64,000 bases of DNA from CAZEQJ01 sp964514385 (GTDB lineage: Bacteria; Bacteroidota; Bacteroidia; Cytophagales; Cyclobacteriaceae): NCBI GenBank assembly GCA_964514385.1, contig CAZEQJ010000006.1, positions 66,031 through 130,030 of the forward strand, given 5' to 3'. Within the stretch, counting starts at the first letter, position 1. Each line of letters starts with the position of its first letter. The notes beneath the pieces were generated by a model, which saw only the letters and a program-made list of their open reading frames with translations, ran no database searches and was not told where the DNA came from. The position numbers and the translations under genes are program-made. Shown here one piece after another: positions 28,466-37,889 of this stretch.

Positions 28466-31261
28466 TTAAAAATTAGCAACTATACCCAATGTGTAAAACC
28501 TCATTTGAGGTGCTGACCCTACATTCAATGTCATTATATCTCTGTTTTTAGAGAACATGAAAAGGTTTGCTCCATTGACAAATAAATCAATGTTATTGAT
28601 ACCGATATTCTGGGTCAATCTACCAGGCAGATTATAGTTAAGCTGTATTTTACTAAGCGTTACCCTGTTGGTGCTATATAACCAGTAATCAGAGGTTCTG
28701 AAGTTATTATTGTTCTGTATACTGCTTAATCTTGGGAAAGAAGCGGTTTCTGCTGTTTCCGGGGTCCATCTATCCCTGACTACCTCAGAATACTTATCGT
28801 TTCCATCAACCCAAAAATAATTGTTATTACGTATAGCATCACCACCAAAGTTACCTGTAGCCTGTACAAATAGTGAGAAACCTTTGTATATGGTGGTTAT
28901 ATTTAATCCAAAGTTTGCAGGTGATGTAAACCTCCCGATCATTACTTCATCACGCTCATCAATTTGTCCATCATTGTTTTGATCGACATATTTGATATCC
29001 CCTGGCTGAACCTGTTCGAAGGTATGTTCAGCGCTTGAAGTTACGTCACCATCACTTGTGAAAAAGCCTTCACTTTGCAAGCCAAAGATAGCATCAATCG
29101 GACGCCCTTGCCTGTTCTGATACTCGTCTATAAACAGTTCGTCTCTTTGCGTGGCCTGCGAAGTAACATAGGTGAAGTTAGCTCCAATGTTTACACTTAG
29201 CTCTCCAAAATTTCGGATTGTATTCGCAGACAGATCGAAGCCCTGCCACTGATTAGCATTATAATTAGTGTATGGAACAAAAGGTCTGAAATAGGATGGA
29301 TAAATAGAAAACCTTTGAACAGGTATGTCTGTAATCTGAGTTATGAAGAAATTACCGTCGAGCCACAGATTTTTATTGAATAATGAACTCTCAAAGCCTA
29401 AAGATATTTCTCTCCGTTTTGCAAATCCAAGATTTGGATTCGCACCCTGCAATGATTCATAGGTTTGATTATTAAACTCACCTGCATTCCATCCAAAGAA
29501 AGCTCCTCTGAAATATACATCATCGTACAGGTAATAATCCTGAATATTAGCGTCAGTATTGATTATACCCGCGGATGCGTTTAGTTTTAAATAATCGATT
29601 TTATCAGCACCAGCCAAGAAAGATTCCTCACTTATTACCCAACCTAAACCTACAGTTGGTGAAAAAGCAGACCTGTTACCTTCAGGAAGTCTAGTAGAAT
29701 TTACTAAGGCACTGCTGAAGTTTGCAACATATTTGTTTTTGTAATTATAGGCCGCTCTGAAACCAAGATTTGTATTTAGAAATGGCTGAATAATACCGCT
29801 TGTCGTGATACTTGTAACCGTACCTAACAAAGTGGTATGTACATGATGAACACCATTAAAGGTATTGTCATAATTAAATTGGAGTGTGGCACCCAGGTTT
29901 CTTGTTTGAAATGAATTGCCCAGGAATTGTTCGGCACTGGATCGATCTTCGTTAAATGTAGTCAGATCGATAATAGAATCTGCAGTTGGGGACCATACCG
30001 GAATATGAATAGCATATTGATTTTGGATGGATTGTGTATAACCATTATTAAAATCAACATTTAGCTGAGAGTTAAAGGTAAGTCCCTTAACATATTGATC
30101 CAGATTGATATTTATTCTGTTGGTAGCCTGAAATGATCGGGAGATGTTCTGGAAATACCCTGTAGCGTAAAGATCTCCAAAAGGAGTAGTAAGAAAATCC
30201 TGAGCACCGCCGATCAAAAATTGACCATTTATTAAATTCTGAGAATTTTCAATAGTAGACTGTGCTCCGTCGGCAGCAGGGCTTACTAAGCTAGTAGGAA
30301 TTAATGGAGAAAATCTAAATGGCTGTATTGTAGCAGCATTACCCCAATAGTTTCCAAAACCTAACCGCTCATTATTGAGCACAATTGACATATCAATCGA
30401 ACTTGTAATTAATTCAGAAAGATTAACGTCTACGTTTCCTCTGAAATTTACTCTTGAAAAGTTCTCATTTTGCCCCTCTCCAATATTTAGTAGTGAAGTG
30501 CCACGGGTAAGACCAACATTCGAATAAAACTGCGCTTTTTCATCTCCACCGAAAAACTCACCAAATACTTCCGTATTATTTGTAAGCGACCTGAGGTATT
30601 CATCTGAGAAGAAATCAATACTGGGATATCTGAAGTTGTTACCGGATGCATGGTTATCAATTGTTTGCTGATCGTAAACGGGCAATAAGCCATCATTAAC
30701 TCGTGCTTCATTGAAAAGCTCCATATATTCGGCGGATCCCAGATAGTTAGGATATTGTATAGGCGTCTGTATACCGTTGTTTACTCTTACATTGATGGTA
30801 CGCTCACCTACGACCCCTCTCTTTGTGGTTATCAATATTACACCATTTGATGCCTGACTACCATATAACGCGATAGCATTAGCACCTTTCATAATAGTGA
30901 TCTGATCGATTTCGTTCATTGTTACACTATTAATATCCCTTGGCACACCATCGACCATAACCAGCGCATCTCCGAGTCCCCATATGTTGTTAAACCACTG
31001 CAATCCGGGTATACGGCCATTGATACCTCCGATAACGGATGTGTTATAATCCACATTCATATATTGATCCGGCTCGAGTACGATGACAGTACCTGTGAGA
31101 TCACTGAAATTTGTCGCCGAATAGGGCAGATTCACTTTCAATGCTGAATCTGGAGCCATCATTCCGCCAACCATCAATGAGTCCCAGTTCTGGGAAAAGG
31201 CCTTTGAGAATATCAACAGACTCAAAAAAACACTTATTAAAAATATTCTATAAGACTTCAT
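28466..31261 (-). CDS. susC: SusC-like TonB-dependent transporter without the N-terminal regulatory domain
   Basis: The 931-residue protein begins with a signal peptide (to about KAFSQNW) and goes almost directly into the plug (ALVMVDGVPRDINS, GSQASNGVILITTKRG), then the 22-strand barrel. The roughly 80-residue CarboxypepD_reg-like domain seen in the sister SusC at 33161-36322 is absent. So is the TonB-box stretch of the EVVVVGYG kind. The C-terminal strand MRFYTLGIVANF ends in Phe, as outer-membrane barrels do. It pairs with the SusD directly downstream. How it contacts TonB is unclear, and a diverged TonB box may hide in residues 25-55. Confidence 0.92.
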   Translation of the reverse strand: MKSYRIFLISVFLSLLIFSKAFSQNWDSLMVGGMMAPDSALKVNLPYSATNFSDLTGTVIVLEPDQYMNVDYNTSVIGGINGRIPGLQWFNNIWGLGDALVMVDGVPRDINSVTMNEIDQITIMKGANAIALYGSQASNGVILITTKRGVVGERTINVRVNNGIQTPIQYPNYLGSAEYMELFNEARVNDGLLPVYDQQTIDNHASGNNFRYPSIDFFSDEYLRSLTNNTEVFGEFFGGDEKAQFYSNVGLTRGTSLLNIGEGQNENFSRVNFRGNVDVNLSELITSSIDMSIVLNNERLGFGNYWGNAATIQPFRFSPLIPTSLVSPAADGAQSTIENSQNLINGQFLIGGAQDFLTTPFGDLYATGYFQNISRSFQATNRININLDQYVKGLTFNSQLNVDFNNGYTQSIQNQYAIHIPVWSPTADSIIDLTTFNEDRSSAEQFLGNSFQTRNLGATLQFNYDNTFNGVHHVHTTLLGTVTSITTSGIIQPFLNTNLGFRAAYNYKNKYVANFSSALVNSTRLPEGNRSAFSPTVGLGWVISEESFLAGADKIDYLKLNASAGIINTDANIQDYYLYDDVYFRGAFFGWNAGEFNNQTYESLQGANPNLGFAKRREISLGFESSLFNKNLWLDGNFFITQITDIPVQRFSIYPSYFRPFVPYTNYNANQWQGFDLSANTIRNFGELSVNIGANFTYVTSQATQRDELFIDEYQNRQGRPIDAIFGLQSEGFFTSDGDVTSSAEHTFEQVQPGDIKYVDQNNDGQIDERDEVMIGRFTSPANFGLNITTIYKGFSLFVQATGNFGGDAIRNNNYFWVDGNDKYSEVVRDRWTPETAETASFPRLSSIQNNNNFRTSDYWLYSTNRVTLSKIQLNYNLPGRLTQNIGINNIDLFVNGANLFMFSKNRDIMTLNVGSAPQMRFYTLGIVANF

Positions 31262-31284
31262 TCGTTTTAATTTTTATTAAAAAA

Positions 31285-33141
31285 TTACCAACCAGGGTTC
31301 TGCTGAAAATCAGGATAAAGTGAAACGGCGTCTATCGGCCACGGAAACCACCAGTGTCTATCCTCAAACACACGGTTTACCACCACCCTTTCATTGAAGT
31401 TAATAGGTAGACCTCCTGGTCCACGATCAAAGTCATGAGCCGTTTTTTCCGTATATTCTGTTTGATCGGCAATTTTCCATCTTCTCAGATCACAAAACCG
31501 CTGTCCTTCGAATGCTAGTTCAACAGCCCTTTCCTGAATTAGAATTTCACGAAATGCTATATTATCGACAGTAAACCTGCTGTCTACATCAGGTAACTGG
31601 GCTCTGTTTCGGACTCTGTTGAACGCCTCTACGCCAGTCACATCTGTAGTACTGGCACTGGCCGTTGGTGTACCATATCCTTCCGAAATAGCTTCTGCAT
31701 ACATCAGATATACATCTGCGAGTCGTAGATAAGGTATTGTCCACAATGCAAGAGCCATCTCATTGTCAAATCGGTTGAAGCCTGTATACCCAAATTTCTT
31801 TAATAAATAACCTGTTCTGCTACCCTGCGCTTCACCTCGAAGGTTTCCATACGAAGAAGGGTTGCCGAACTGCCCATGTAACTGTGCAAAACGATACTGC
31901 TCATCAGCTGGTGATAATGGTCCTAATACAACCTGTGCACCGTCATAGTAGAATGCCTGATAAAAACGAGGATCTCGGTTTGACCATGGATCAGCAGGAT
32001 CGTATCCGGCATCTGGCTCATCTAAGGGGAGCCCATTTGCCATACCATAATTTTCAACATAATTCGCAGCAGGTGAAGACAATGTAGCTTCTCCACCTAC
32101 CGGAGGAGGCAAGTATCTTTCAACCCCTGCAACTCGTGATTTCCATGGTGTGTACATTGGTGGCTGCAACAACGCTTCAGGGTAACCAGGTAGCTGACCT
32201 GAGCCTTCAAGTCTTATCCAGTTTTCCACGTACTGGTTCCATGGAAGCAACTCGTAGTGTGATTCACCACCCTCAGTTACCGTTTGTTCTATCATAGCAC
32301 CCAATGCTTCAGCAGCACGGCGGCATAATTCCTGATCAAATGTTGCTGTTCCGCCTGAGAATTCCTGCATTAAAGGGCTGGCTGCATAAAGCAGGTTTTT
32401 ACCCAGATAGGCATATGCCGTACCACTCGTAACTCGTAGCCTGTTATTACCAGCAGTAAGCTGGCCTAGCGGTGATGTCTCCCAGTTTACAGGCAAAAGC
32501 TCAGCAGCACGCTCAAGATCCAGAGCCGCTTTTTCTGCTGCTTCAACATAAGAAAGTCGTGGGAAGTTAAGTACTTCATTCGCACCCAGAAAACGGTCGA
32601 TGTAAGGAAGACCACCCCAGTAACTCATGAGCTGAAAATGGAAGAAACCTCTGAAAAACAACAGCTGACCTTCAATAGCATTGCGTTCTCCCTCGGTAGC
32701 TTCGGTTAACAATTCCAGCTTTTCTAATCCCAGGTTGGCTTTTCGAATACCATACCAAGAAAGAGGATACATATTTTTATCAAAGTCATCAGTGGGATTT
32801 GTGCTAACACCCTGGCCTCCATTGTTAAACCAGCTCTGCTCCCATCCGGCACCGTTCTCCCATGCCCAGTAATTACCGGCATCAAATTGAGCGTTTAACC
32901 TCCATGGGCCGTTTGTTGATGCGATCATTTCATCGGCAATATTCCATTCTGCCGCCCAGGTTGATCTACTCATTTCAGGCATGCAAGAGTAGAGTTCTTC
33001 GACAAAGCCCTGAAAGCTAAAGAAGTCACTAAATACTTCGTCTTCATCAATGTCCAGTTCCGGAGATATCTCCAGAAACTCGGTACAAGACGAAAAACTA
33101 AATATTAGGAGAAATGCGAATATTTTTATTGAGTTTTTCAT
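31285..33141 (-). CDS. susD: SusD-like outer-membrane glycan-binding lipoprotein (first pair)
   Basis: The 618-residue protein has a lipoprotein signal (FSFSSCTEFL). The SusD family is evident from the N-terminal helical repeats (EGQLLFFRGFFHFQLMSYWG, with RAPYID-like LPYIDRFLG) and from ERAVELAFEGQRFCDLRRW near the C-terminus. It shares little obvious sequence with the other SusD in this locus, so the two pairs probably import different xylan fragments. It lies 19 bases downstream of its SusC partner and 23 bases upstream of the second SusC. Confidence 0.95.
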   Translation of the reverse strand: MKNSIKIFAFLLIFSFSSCTEFLEISPELDIDEDEVFSDFFSFQGFVEELYSCMPEMSRSTWAAEWNIADEMIASTNGPWRLNAQFDAGNYWAWENGAGWEQSWFNNGGQGVSTNPTDDFDKNMYPLSWYGIRKANLGLEKLELLTEATEGERNAIEGQLLFFRGFFHFQLMSYWGGLPYIDRFLGANEVLNFPRLSYVEAAEKAALDLERAAELLPVNWETSPLGQLTAGNNRLRVTSGTAYAYLGKNLLYAASPLMQEFSGGTATFDQELCRRAAEALGAMIEQTVTEGGESHYELLPWNQYVENWIRLEGSGQLPGYPEALLQPPMYTPWKSRVAGVERYLPPPVGGEATLSSPAANYVENYGMANGLPLDEPDAGYDPADPWSNRDPRFYQAFYYDGAQVVLGPLSPADEQYRFAQLHGQFGNPSSYGNLRGEAQGSRTGYLLKKFGYTGFNRFDNEMALALWTIPYLRLADVYLMYAEAISEGYGTPTASASTTDVTGVEAFNRVRNRAQLPDVDSRFTVDNIAFREILIQERAVELAFEGQRFCDLRRWKIADQTEYTEKTAHDFDRGPGGLPINFNERVVVNRVFEDRHWWFPWPIDAVSLYPDFQQNPGW

Positions 33142-33160
33142 AACTAACTTTTATAATTAA

Positions 33161-36100
33161 TTATAGTGTTACATTAATTCCCAGATTAAACCTTCTAACG
33201 GTAGGATAAGCACCCTGACCTCCGTTACCTCCCAGATTTGACTCTCTGTCATCAGGAAGTTCTGTCCATAGCAACAGGTTATTTCCATTTAGGAAAATCT
33301 TCATGGCTTTAATGCCTGAATTTTGCATAAAGCCAACTTTTGAGTCAAATGTGTAAGCTATTTCAGCATTTTTTAATCTGAAGTATGCTGCATTGTACTG
33401 ATAGAAGTTACCGTAAGAGAAAATCTGTGAAGACCATCTTGGATAAGGCAGCTCAGCAGCTTCTGGATTCTCAGGATCAAAGAATGTACCCTGACGGAAT
33501 ACCCTGTTAAGCCCTTGTGAGAAGTTTTCCTGTGTCAGGTTTCTTGTAACCTGAGTAACAGCATAAAACTGAACGAATATACTGAAACCTCTGTAGTCAA
33601 CACCCAGATTGGAGCTATAGGTATTTTGAGGCCTTGTAGGGTAAGCATATGGAACTATATCATTTTGATTGATAATACCATCCGCATTAAAGTCGATAAA
33701 GTTCCAGTTACCTGGCAGCTTGTTTGCATCATTTTCATTGTAAATGGTGCTGGCATACATCTGATCATAAGTATTGAAGAAGTTAGCATTCATGATCGTT
33801 CTTGTTTGACCAATTGCATAACCTTCATCTTTAAGGTAATCTTCCAGAAGCTCCGGATCATCTCGAAATACTGTGACGTCGGTAGCGCGCGTAACAAAAA
33901 GGTTACCCCAGAGTCTCATTCCGTTTGCAAGATATTTTTCAGCATTGATAGCAAGCTCAAAACCTCTGGTACGTACTTCACCCAGGTTACCAACTGGTGG
34001 CGTACCACCAAAATAATCCGGGATAGATCGCTCATTACCACCTAAAATAATATCATAACGGTAGTCCTGGAAGTAGTCGAATGAACCATAAAGCAGACCA
34101 TCAAATAATGTATAGTCTAAACCAACGTTTGTTTTTTGTACGGTCTCCCATCTAAGATCGGGATTACCTTCCACTCCTACCCGATACCATACGTAAGGAC
34201 TGTCTCCGTAGGGATTCGTTCCGATTCTTGACTGACCTCCAACATCCCACTGAGTGAGATACGCAAATCTAGGGCCCGGAGCATCTTCACCAACAAGACC
34301 CCATGAACCTCTCAATTTTAATGCATTTAGCCAGTTTACGTTTGACATAAACGATTCATCGCTCAACAACCAGCCAGCTGCGAAAGACGGGAAGAAGTCG
34401 AATTTATACCCGGGGCCAAACTTTTCAGATCCATTGTAAGCTCCGTTTACCTCGGCAAAATATCTTCCTTCATAGTTATATCTTGACCGAACTACCCAGT
34501 CTTCCCGTCTGGTAGGGAAACCATTGCCTCGGTTCGTGACATCCCTCTGAAATAATCCTAATGTTGAAATCGAATGACCACCAAGTTCTATGTCGTGATT
34601 GACTCTGAACTGATACAAATTTCTGCGGAATGTAAAACCATTCTGCAGTTCAATGGGCCTCAGTTCCCATGGATTTATTACAGGGTCATAATTGAAACTA
34701 CCAATGGTGCGTTCAAATATCTCTTCGCCTTCCTGAGTAACATATTTAGTAATTACATTACCCGCCTCGTCGTACAGGCCACCCACGGCCTGAAACTGGT
34801 TGTCAAAGGCTATCTGTGCCCGAACACTTAATCCTTTAAGCAGGCGGTCCAGATCCTGTACGATTGTAACATCTGTATTAATCTGAGTTGTATTTTCATT
34901 TCGGATACCATTGTTTGAAATTCGCAATGGTGAATTCATGACGTTGATTGGGTTAGGCGCATACCATGCCCAGGTGCCATCTTCATATTGAACCGGCATG
35001 GCATCCGGCGGGTTTGCATAAGCTCCCTGCCATATACGATATTCAAATCCTGACCACGTATTTTGCTTCGAGCCGTAAAGACCGGCAATATTTGCCTTCA
35101 CGGTAGTGGATGGCGTGATCTGAAAATCAAGGTTTGTTCTGAGGTTCAGACGATCAAAACCATAACCTGGCGTATACCCTTTCCCGTTCTCCCAAACTTT
35201 CATGATATCACCTTCGGAAAGATAATCCAGCGAGGTGAAATACTTAACTGCTTTGGTACCTCCGGAAACGTTTACGTTTGCGCTGTATGACATCACAAAA
35301 TCATCTACCGATTCATCCACCCAGTCAACATTGGGAAATCGATCTGCTTCTGTTCGGTTTTCAGGATTTCTGTATTTGTCAAGCAATGGGAAAGGTGTAT
35401 AGTCATTCCATGACCCCGGAGAAATGGCAAGCTCTCTTTCGATAGCTTCATTCCGGATTGCCAATGCATCGTATGAATCATATTTTTGTGGCAACCTGGA
35501 CGGAACCTTCATGATGGCGTTTGCTGTCAGATTTACCTGTGCGCGACCCTCCTGGCCTCTTTTCGTCGTTACCAGAATAACACCATTTGCACCCTTTACA
35601 CCAAAAACTGCAGTTGCAGAGGCATCTTTAAGCACAGAAATGTTTTCAATGGATCGTGGATCAAGTGAATTAAGGTCCCGCTCAATTCCGTCAACAAGAA
35701 CAAGAGGAGCACCTGATCCGTTCCAAGAACTTCTCGCCCGAATAAGTATCTGCGGGTTTTCATCACCGGGCGCACCGTTTCCAGAAATTGTAGTAAGACC
35801 CGGAAGGTTACCTGTAAGTGCCTGACCAACACTGGCAACTCCACCTGTCCGGTTGATCACCTCGTTGTTTGTCTGGGAAATCGCGGCTACAACAGATTCC
35901 TTTTTCTGTTCACCGTAACCAACAATTACTACTTCTTCCAAAGCGGTTACATCTTCTTCCAGCATCACATTGATTACCCGCTGTGCACCTACCCGTATTT
36001 CTTGGGTGATAAAACCGACATAACTAAACACCAGAATGGATTCATTGGAAGGGACCTCTAAAGTAAACGAGCCGTCAGAGTTAGTAAGCGTACCCTGAGT

Positions 36101-36322
36101 TGTCCCTTTGATATAAACCGAAACACCGGGTAGCCCAAAGCCATCTGAGGCAGCTGTCACCTTTCCTGTTATGGATATGCTGCTGGTTTGATAATAATCT
36201 GGAATATCTGCTTCGTTCAAGTTATTCGCAGAGGCTGTTGAACCTCCAAAAGCGCTTTGAAAAAGAATGAAGAAGCTGATTAGATGTATTAATGGGATTT
36301 TTAATTGTAAAGTTGGCTTCAT
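33161..36322 (-). CDS. susC: SusC-like TonB-dependent oligosaccharide transporter
   Basis: I choose the ATG at 36322 (MKPTLQLKIPLIHLISFF), which begins a normal signal peptide; an ATG seven codons earlier at 36343 lies inside the upstream gene. The mature protein has a CarboxypepD_reg-like domain (ITGKVTAASDGFGLPGVSV, about 50-130), a TonB box with EEVVIVGYG, a plug (LVLVDGIERDLNSLD, VFGVKGANGVILVTTKRG) and a C-terminal barrel. No STN signalling domain is present, so it is not an obvious anti-sigma-linked transducer despite the ECF sigma gene nearby. It imports oligosaccharides through the outer membrane with the SusD downstream. Confidence 0.95.
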   Translation of the reverse strand: MKPTLQLKIPLIHLISFFILFQSAFGGSTASANNLNEADIPDYYQTSSISITGKVTAASDGFGLPGVSVYIKGTTQGTLTNSDGSFTLEVPSNESILVFSYVGFITQEIRVGAQRVINVMLEEDVTALEEVVIVGYGEQKKESVVAAISQTNNEVINRTGGVASVGQALTGNLPGLTTISGNGAPGDENPQILIRARSSWNGSGAPLVLVDGIERDLNSLDPRSIENISVLKDASATAVFGVKGANGVILVTTKRGQEGRAQVNLTANAIMKVPSRLPQKYDSYDALAIRNEAIERELAISPGSWNDYTPFPLLDKYRNPENRTEADRFPNVDWVDESVDDFVMSYSANVNVSGGTKAVKYFTSLDYLSEGDIMKVWENGKGYTPGYGFDRLNLRTNLDFQITPSTTVKANIAGLYGSKQNTWSGFEYRIWQGAYANPPDAMPVQYEDGTWAWYAPNPINVMNSPLRISNNGIRNENTTQINTDVTIVQDLDRLLKGLSVRAQIAFDNQFQAVGGLYDEAGNVITKYVTQEGEEIFERTIGSFNYDPVINPWELRPIELQNGFTFRRNLYQFRVNHDIELGGHSISTLGLFQRDVTNRGNGFPTRREDWVVRSRYNYEGRYFAEVNGAYNGSEKFGPGYKFDFFPSFAAGWLLSDESFMSNVNWLNALKLRGSWGLVGEDAPGPRFAYLTQWDVGGQSRIGTNPYGDSPYVWYRVGVEGNPDLRWETVQKTNVGLDYTLFDGLLYGSFDYFQDYRYDIILGGNERSIPDYFGGTPPVGNLGEVRTRGFELAINAEKYLANGMRLWGNLFVTRATDVTVFRDDPELLEDYLKDEGYAIGQTRTIMNANFFNTYDQMYASTIYNENDANKLPGNWNFIDFNADGIINQNDIVPYAYPTRPQNTYSSNLGVDYRGFSIFVQFYAVTQVTRNLTQENFSQGLNRVFRQGTFFDPENPEAAELPYPRWSSQIFSYGNFYQYNAAYFRLKNAEIAYTFDSKVGFMQNSGIKAMKIFLNGNNLLLWTELPDDRESNLGGNGGQGAYPTVRRFNLGINVTL

Positions 36323-36324
36323 AA

Positions 36325-36864
36325 TTATCTCATTATTATGCATTTAAAATTATTTCGGAGTTTGTAATTTTTAATCCAGTCGGATATCCTTAGGTCAGGT
36401 TTTACCCAACTGAAAAAGGTTGTAATTATATGTTTAAAATGAATAGCCTGATACTTGTGAATATTGGAGCCCTTGACCTCTTCTTTTGTGATTTTTGTGA
36501 GTAACTCACCCCATGTATGATTTATCTCTTTTTGGGTGCTGGAGCTTGTTGATTTTTTGGTTAAGCAACTTAGCAGAGCAATAGCTTTATTAAATTCGTA
36601 AGCAGTATCCGGATCACTGACCACCAGCGTGAACCAGTCCTGTTGCTCAGCACTGGCCCCGGATTTTAGCCATGAGACGAATTTTTCATCCCTGATGAAA
36701 TCCATTGCTTTATACTCAGAATAGTTTGTGTCGCCGTCTTTATTCAATGCTGTTCTGCGGTCTAGGTAATCTTTATTGTAGAAAAGACATAAGACAGGAA
36801 AAATGACCACTTCCAAGTATTCATTTTTCAAGAATGATGATATGTTATATGTCGCGACCATCAT
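36325..36864 (-). CDS. Small FecR-like anti-sigma remnant or short regulator
   Basis: The 179-residue protein is largely unrecognised. A central stretch (YKAMDFIRDEKFVSWLKSG, then QQDWFTLVVSDPD) looks like the cytoplasmic N-terminal sigma-binding domain of Bacteroidota FecR-type anti-sigma factors. The transmembrane helix and periplasmic FecR domain that should follow are missing. It may therefore be a truncated anti-sigma factor or a free cytosolic sigma-binding protein. It starts three bases after the ECF sigma gene and ends just before the SusC start, which fits the usual sigma/anti-sigma/SusC order. The true start could be the Met of MDFIRD. Confidence 0.5.
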   Translation of the reverse strand: MMVATYNISSFLKNEYLEVVIFPVLCLFYNKDYLDRRTALNKDGDTNYSEYKAMDFIRDEKFVSWLKSGASAEQQDWFTLVVSDPDTAYEFNKAIALLSCLTKKSTSSSTQKEINHTWGELLTKITKEEVKGSNIHKYQAIHFKHIITTFFSWVKPDLRISDWIKNYKLRNNFKCIIMR

Positions 36865-36867
36865 AAA

Positions 36868-37512
36868 CTATTGGCATAAGAGCAATTTCAGGTTCTTATT
36901 CTCTTCAATTCTTTTCAAAAGATTTTCTATGGCTTTATACACCAGCTTATAAACTACCCTTGTGGTAATATTCATAATTTCAGCTATCTCACAGTAGCTG
37001 TTTTCTTCGTAATATTTTAGATACAGTGCCTCCTTCTGGCGCTTGGGAAGTTCATTGATAAGCTTATTGATGCATTTGCAAATGAATGCCTGATCTTCCT
37101 TTATGGAATAATTATTTTCAATGTAAAGTGGAAGATCCGAGATGGGCAGCGAGTTATTCAGTGAAAAGCTGACACCATTCTTCATCTGTGATTTATTTGC
37201 ACGGTGTATCATTCTTCGCAATGATGCCAGCAAATAGCTTTTTATTGAATCATTATTCCCCAGCCTACCTCTTGAGCTCCATAAATTGGTGAAGAGAAGT
37301 TGGATAAAGTCTTTTACGTCTTCTTCACTGTTATTGAACTTCAATCCGTAATTAAGGAGAAGTGGATAGTAGTCCTTATACATCTTTTCGAACGCAACAA
37401 TATTCCCTTTTTTAAAGGACTCCCAAATCTGTCTGTCTGTAACAGACCGGTCTACCTCCATCGGAGTATGATGCGCTATATCGATAGTGTATGTCGATTG
37501 TGGTAAGGTCAT
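36868..37512 (-). CDS. ECF-type RNA polymerase sigma factor
   Basis: The 214-residue protein has sigma-70 region 2 (KGNIVAFEKMYKDYYPLL to SIKSYLLASLRRMIHRAN) and region 4 (CINKLINELPKRQKEALYLK, EENSYCEIAEIMNITTRVV). There is no region 3 and no anti-sigma fusion, typical of the ECF sigma factors linked to SusC/SusD loci. It is the first gene of the susCD part of the PUL and probably drives it, alone or together with the HTCS at 11762. A TACATTTG promoter-like box lies 123 bases upstream. Confidence 0.93.
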   Translation of the reverse strand: MTLPQSTYTIDIAHHTPMEVDRSVTDRQIWESFKKGNIVAFEKMYKDYYPLLLNYGLKFNNSEEDVKDFIQLLFTNLWSSRGRLGNNDSIKSYLLASLRRMIHRANKSQMKNGVSFSLNNSLPISDLPLYIENNYSIKEDQAFICKCINKLINELPKRQKEALYLKYYEENSYCEIAEIMNITTRVVYKLVYKAIENLLKRIEENKNLKLLLCQ

Positions 37513-37634
37513 AGCTCTAGTCGTGATTAATATAGTTTTAGCATTATATTAAAAGTGAAGCCTATATCTACCAATCTTATAAAATCGAAGTAGCGAGGAT
37601 CTATTTTTTTGTAATTATGCTAAACTCATCTTCG

Positions 37635-37642
37635 CAAATGTA
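37635..37642 (-). promoter_or_regulatory. Possible -7 box for the ECF sigma gene
   Basis: On the minus strand the sequence reads TACATTTG, matching TAnnTTTG. No good TTTG -33 box sits 19-20 bases upstream, so an activator may be needed. The direct repeats at 37669-37702 are suitably placed for one. Confidence 0.35.
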
Positions 37643-37668
37643 AAGAGAATGTGACCCGAAAAATTATC

Positions 37669-37702
37669 CGATTTGTAACAAATACATTACGATTTGTAAC
37701 AA
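37669..37702. repeat. Direct repeat, candidate activator site
   Basis: CGATTTGTAACAA occurs twice (37669-37681 and 37690-37702), 21 bases apart, which is two helical turns. It lies just upstream of the -7 box of the sigma gene. AraC-type regulators such as the HTCS commonly bind direct repeats with this phasing. Confidence 0.45.
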
Positions 37703-37889
37703 TTCTTCTTAAAATACGTCGTCGCACACTGTTTTTTTGAGTGGATGTACCAATCGTAGATTTTTTGCCACAATGACAAAAATTTAAAAAAATGATAACG
37801 ATATGAGTATCATCACAGAACCGTAACGCTCATGGAGGATGGAAATCAGAATTTAATGATCGGAAAGAAAGAGGATCTCTGTGGAAGCA

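Larger units (their letters stand above)
37513..37889. other. Intergenic region upstream of the ECF sigma gene
   Basis: This 377-base AT-rich stretch holds a likely minus-strand promoter box and a pair of direct repeats, listed separately. I see no coding potential, RNA gene or convincing terminator for the GH97 gene that ends at 37890. Confidence 0.6.

Noticed and set aside
33626..34045. 139-residue plus-strand ORF
   Set aside because: It lies wholly inside the SusC gene on the opposite strand and is a codon-shadow ORF.
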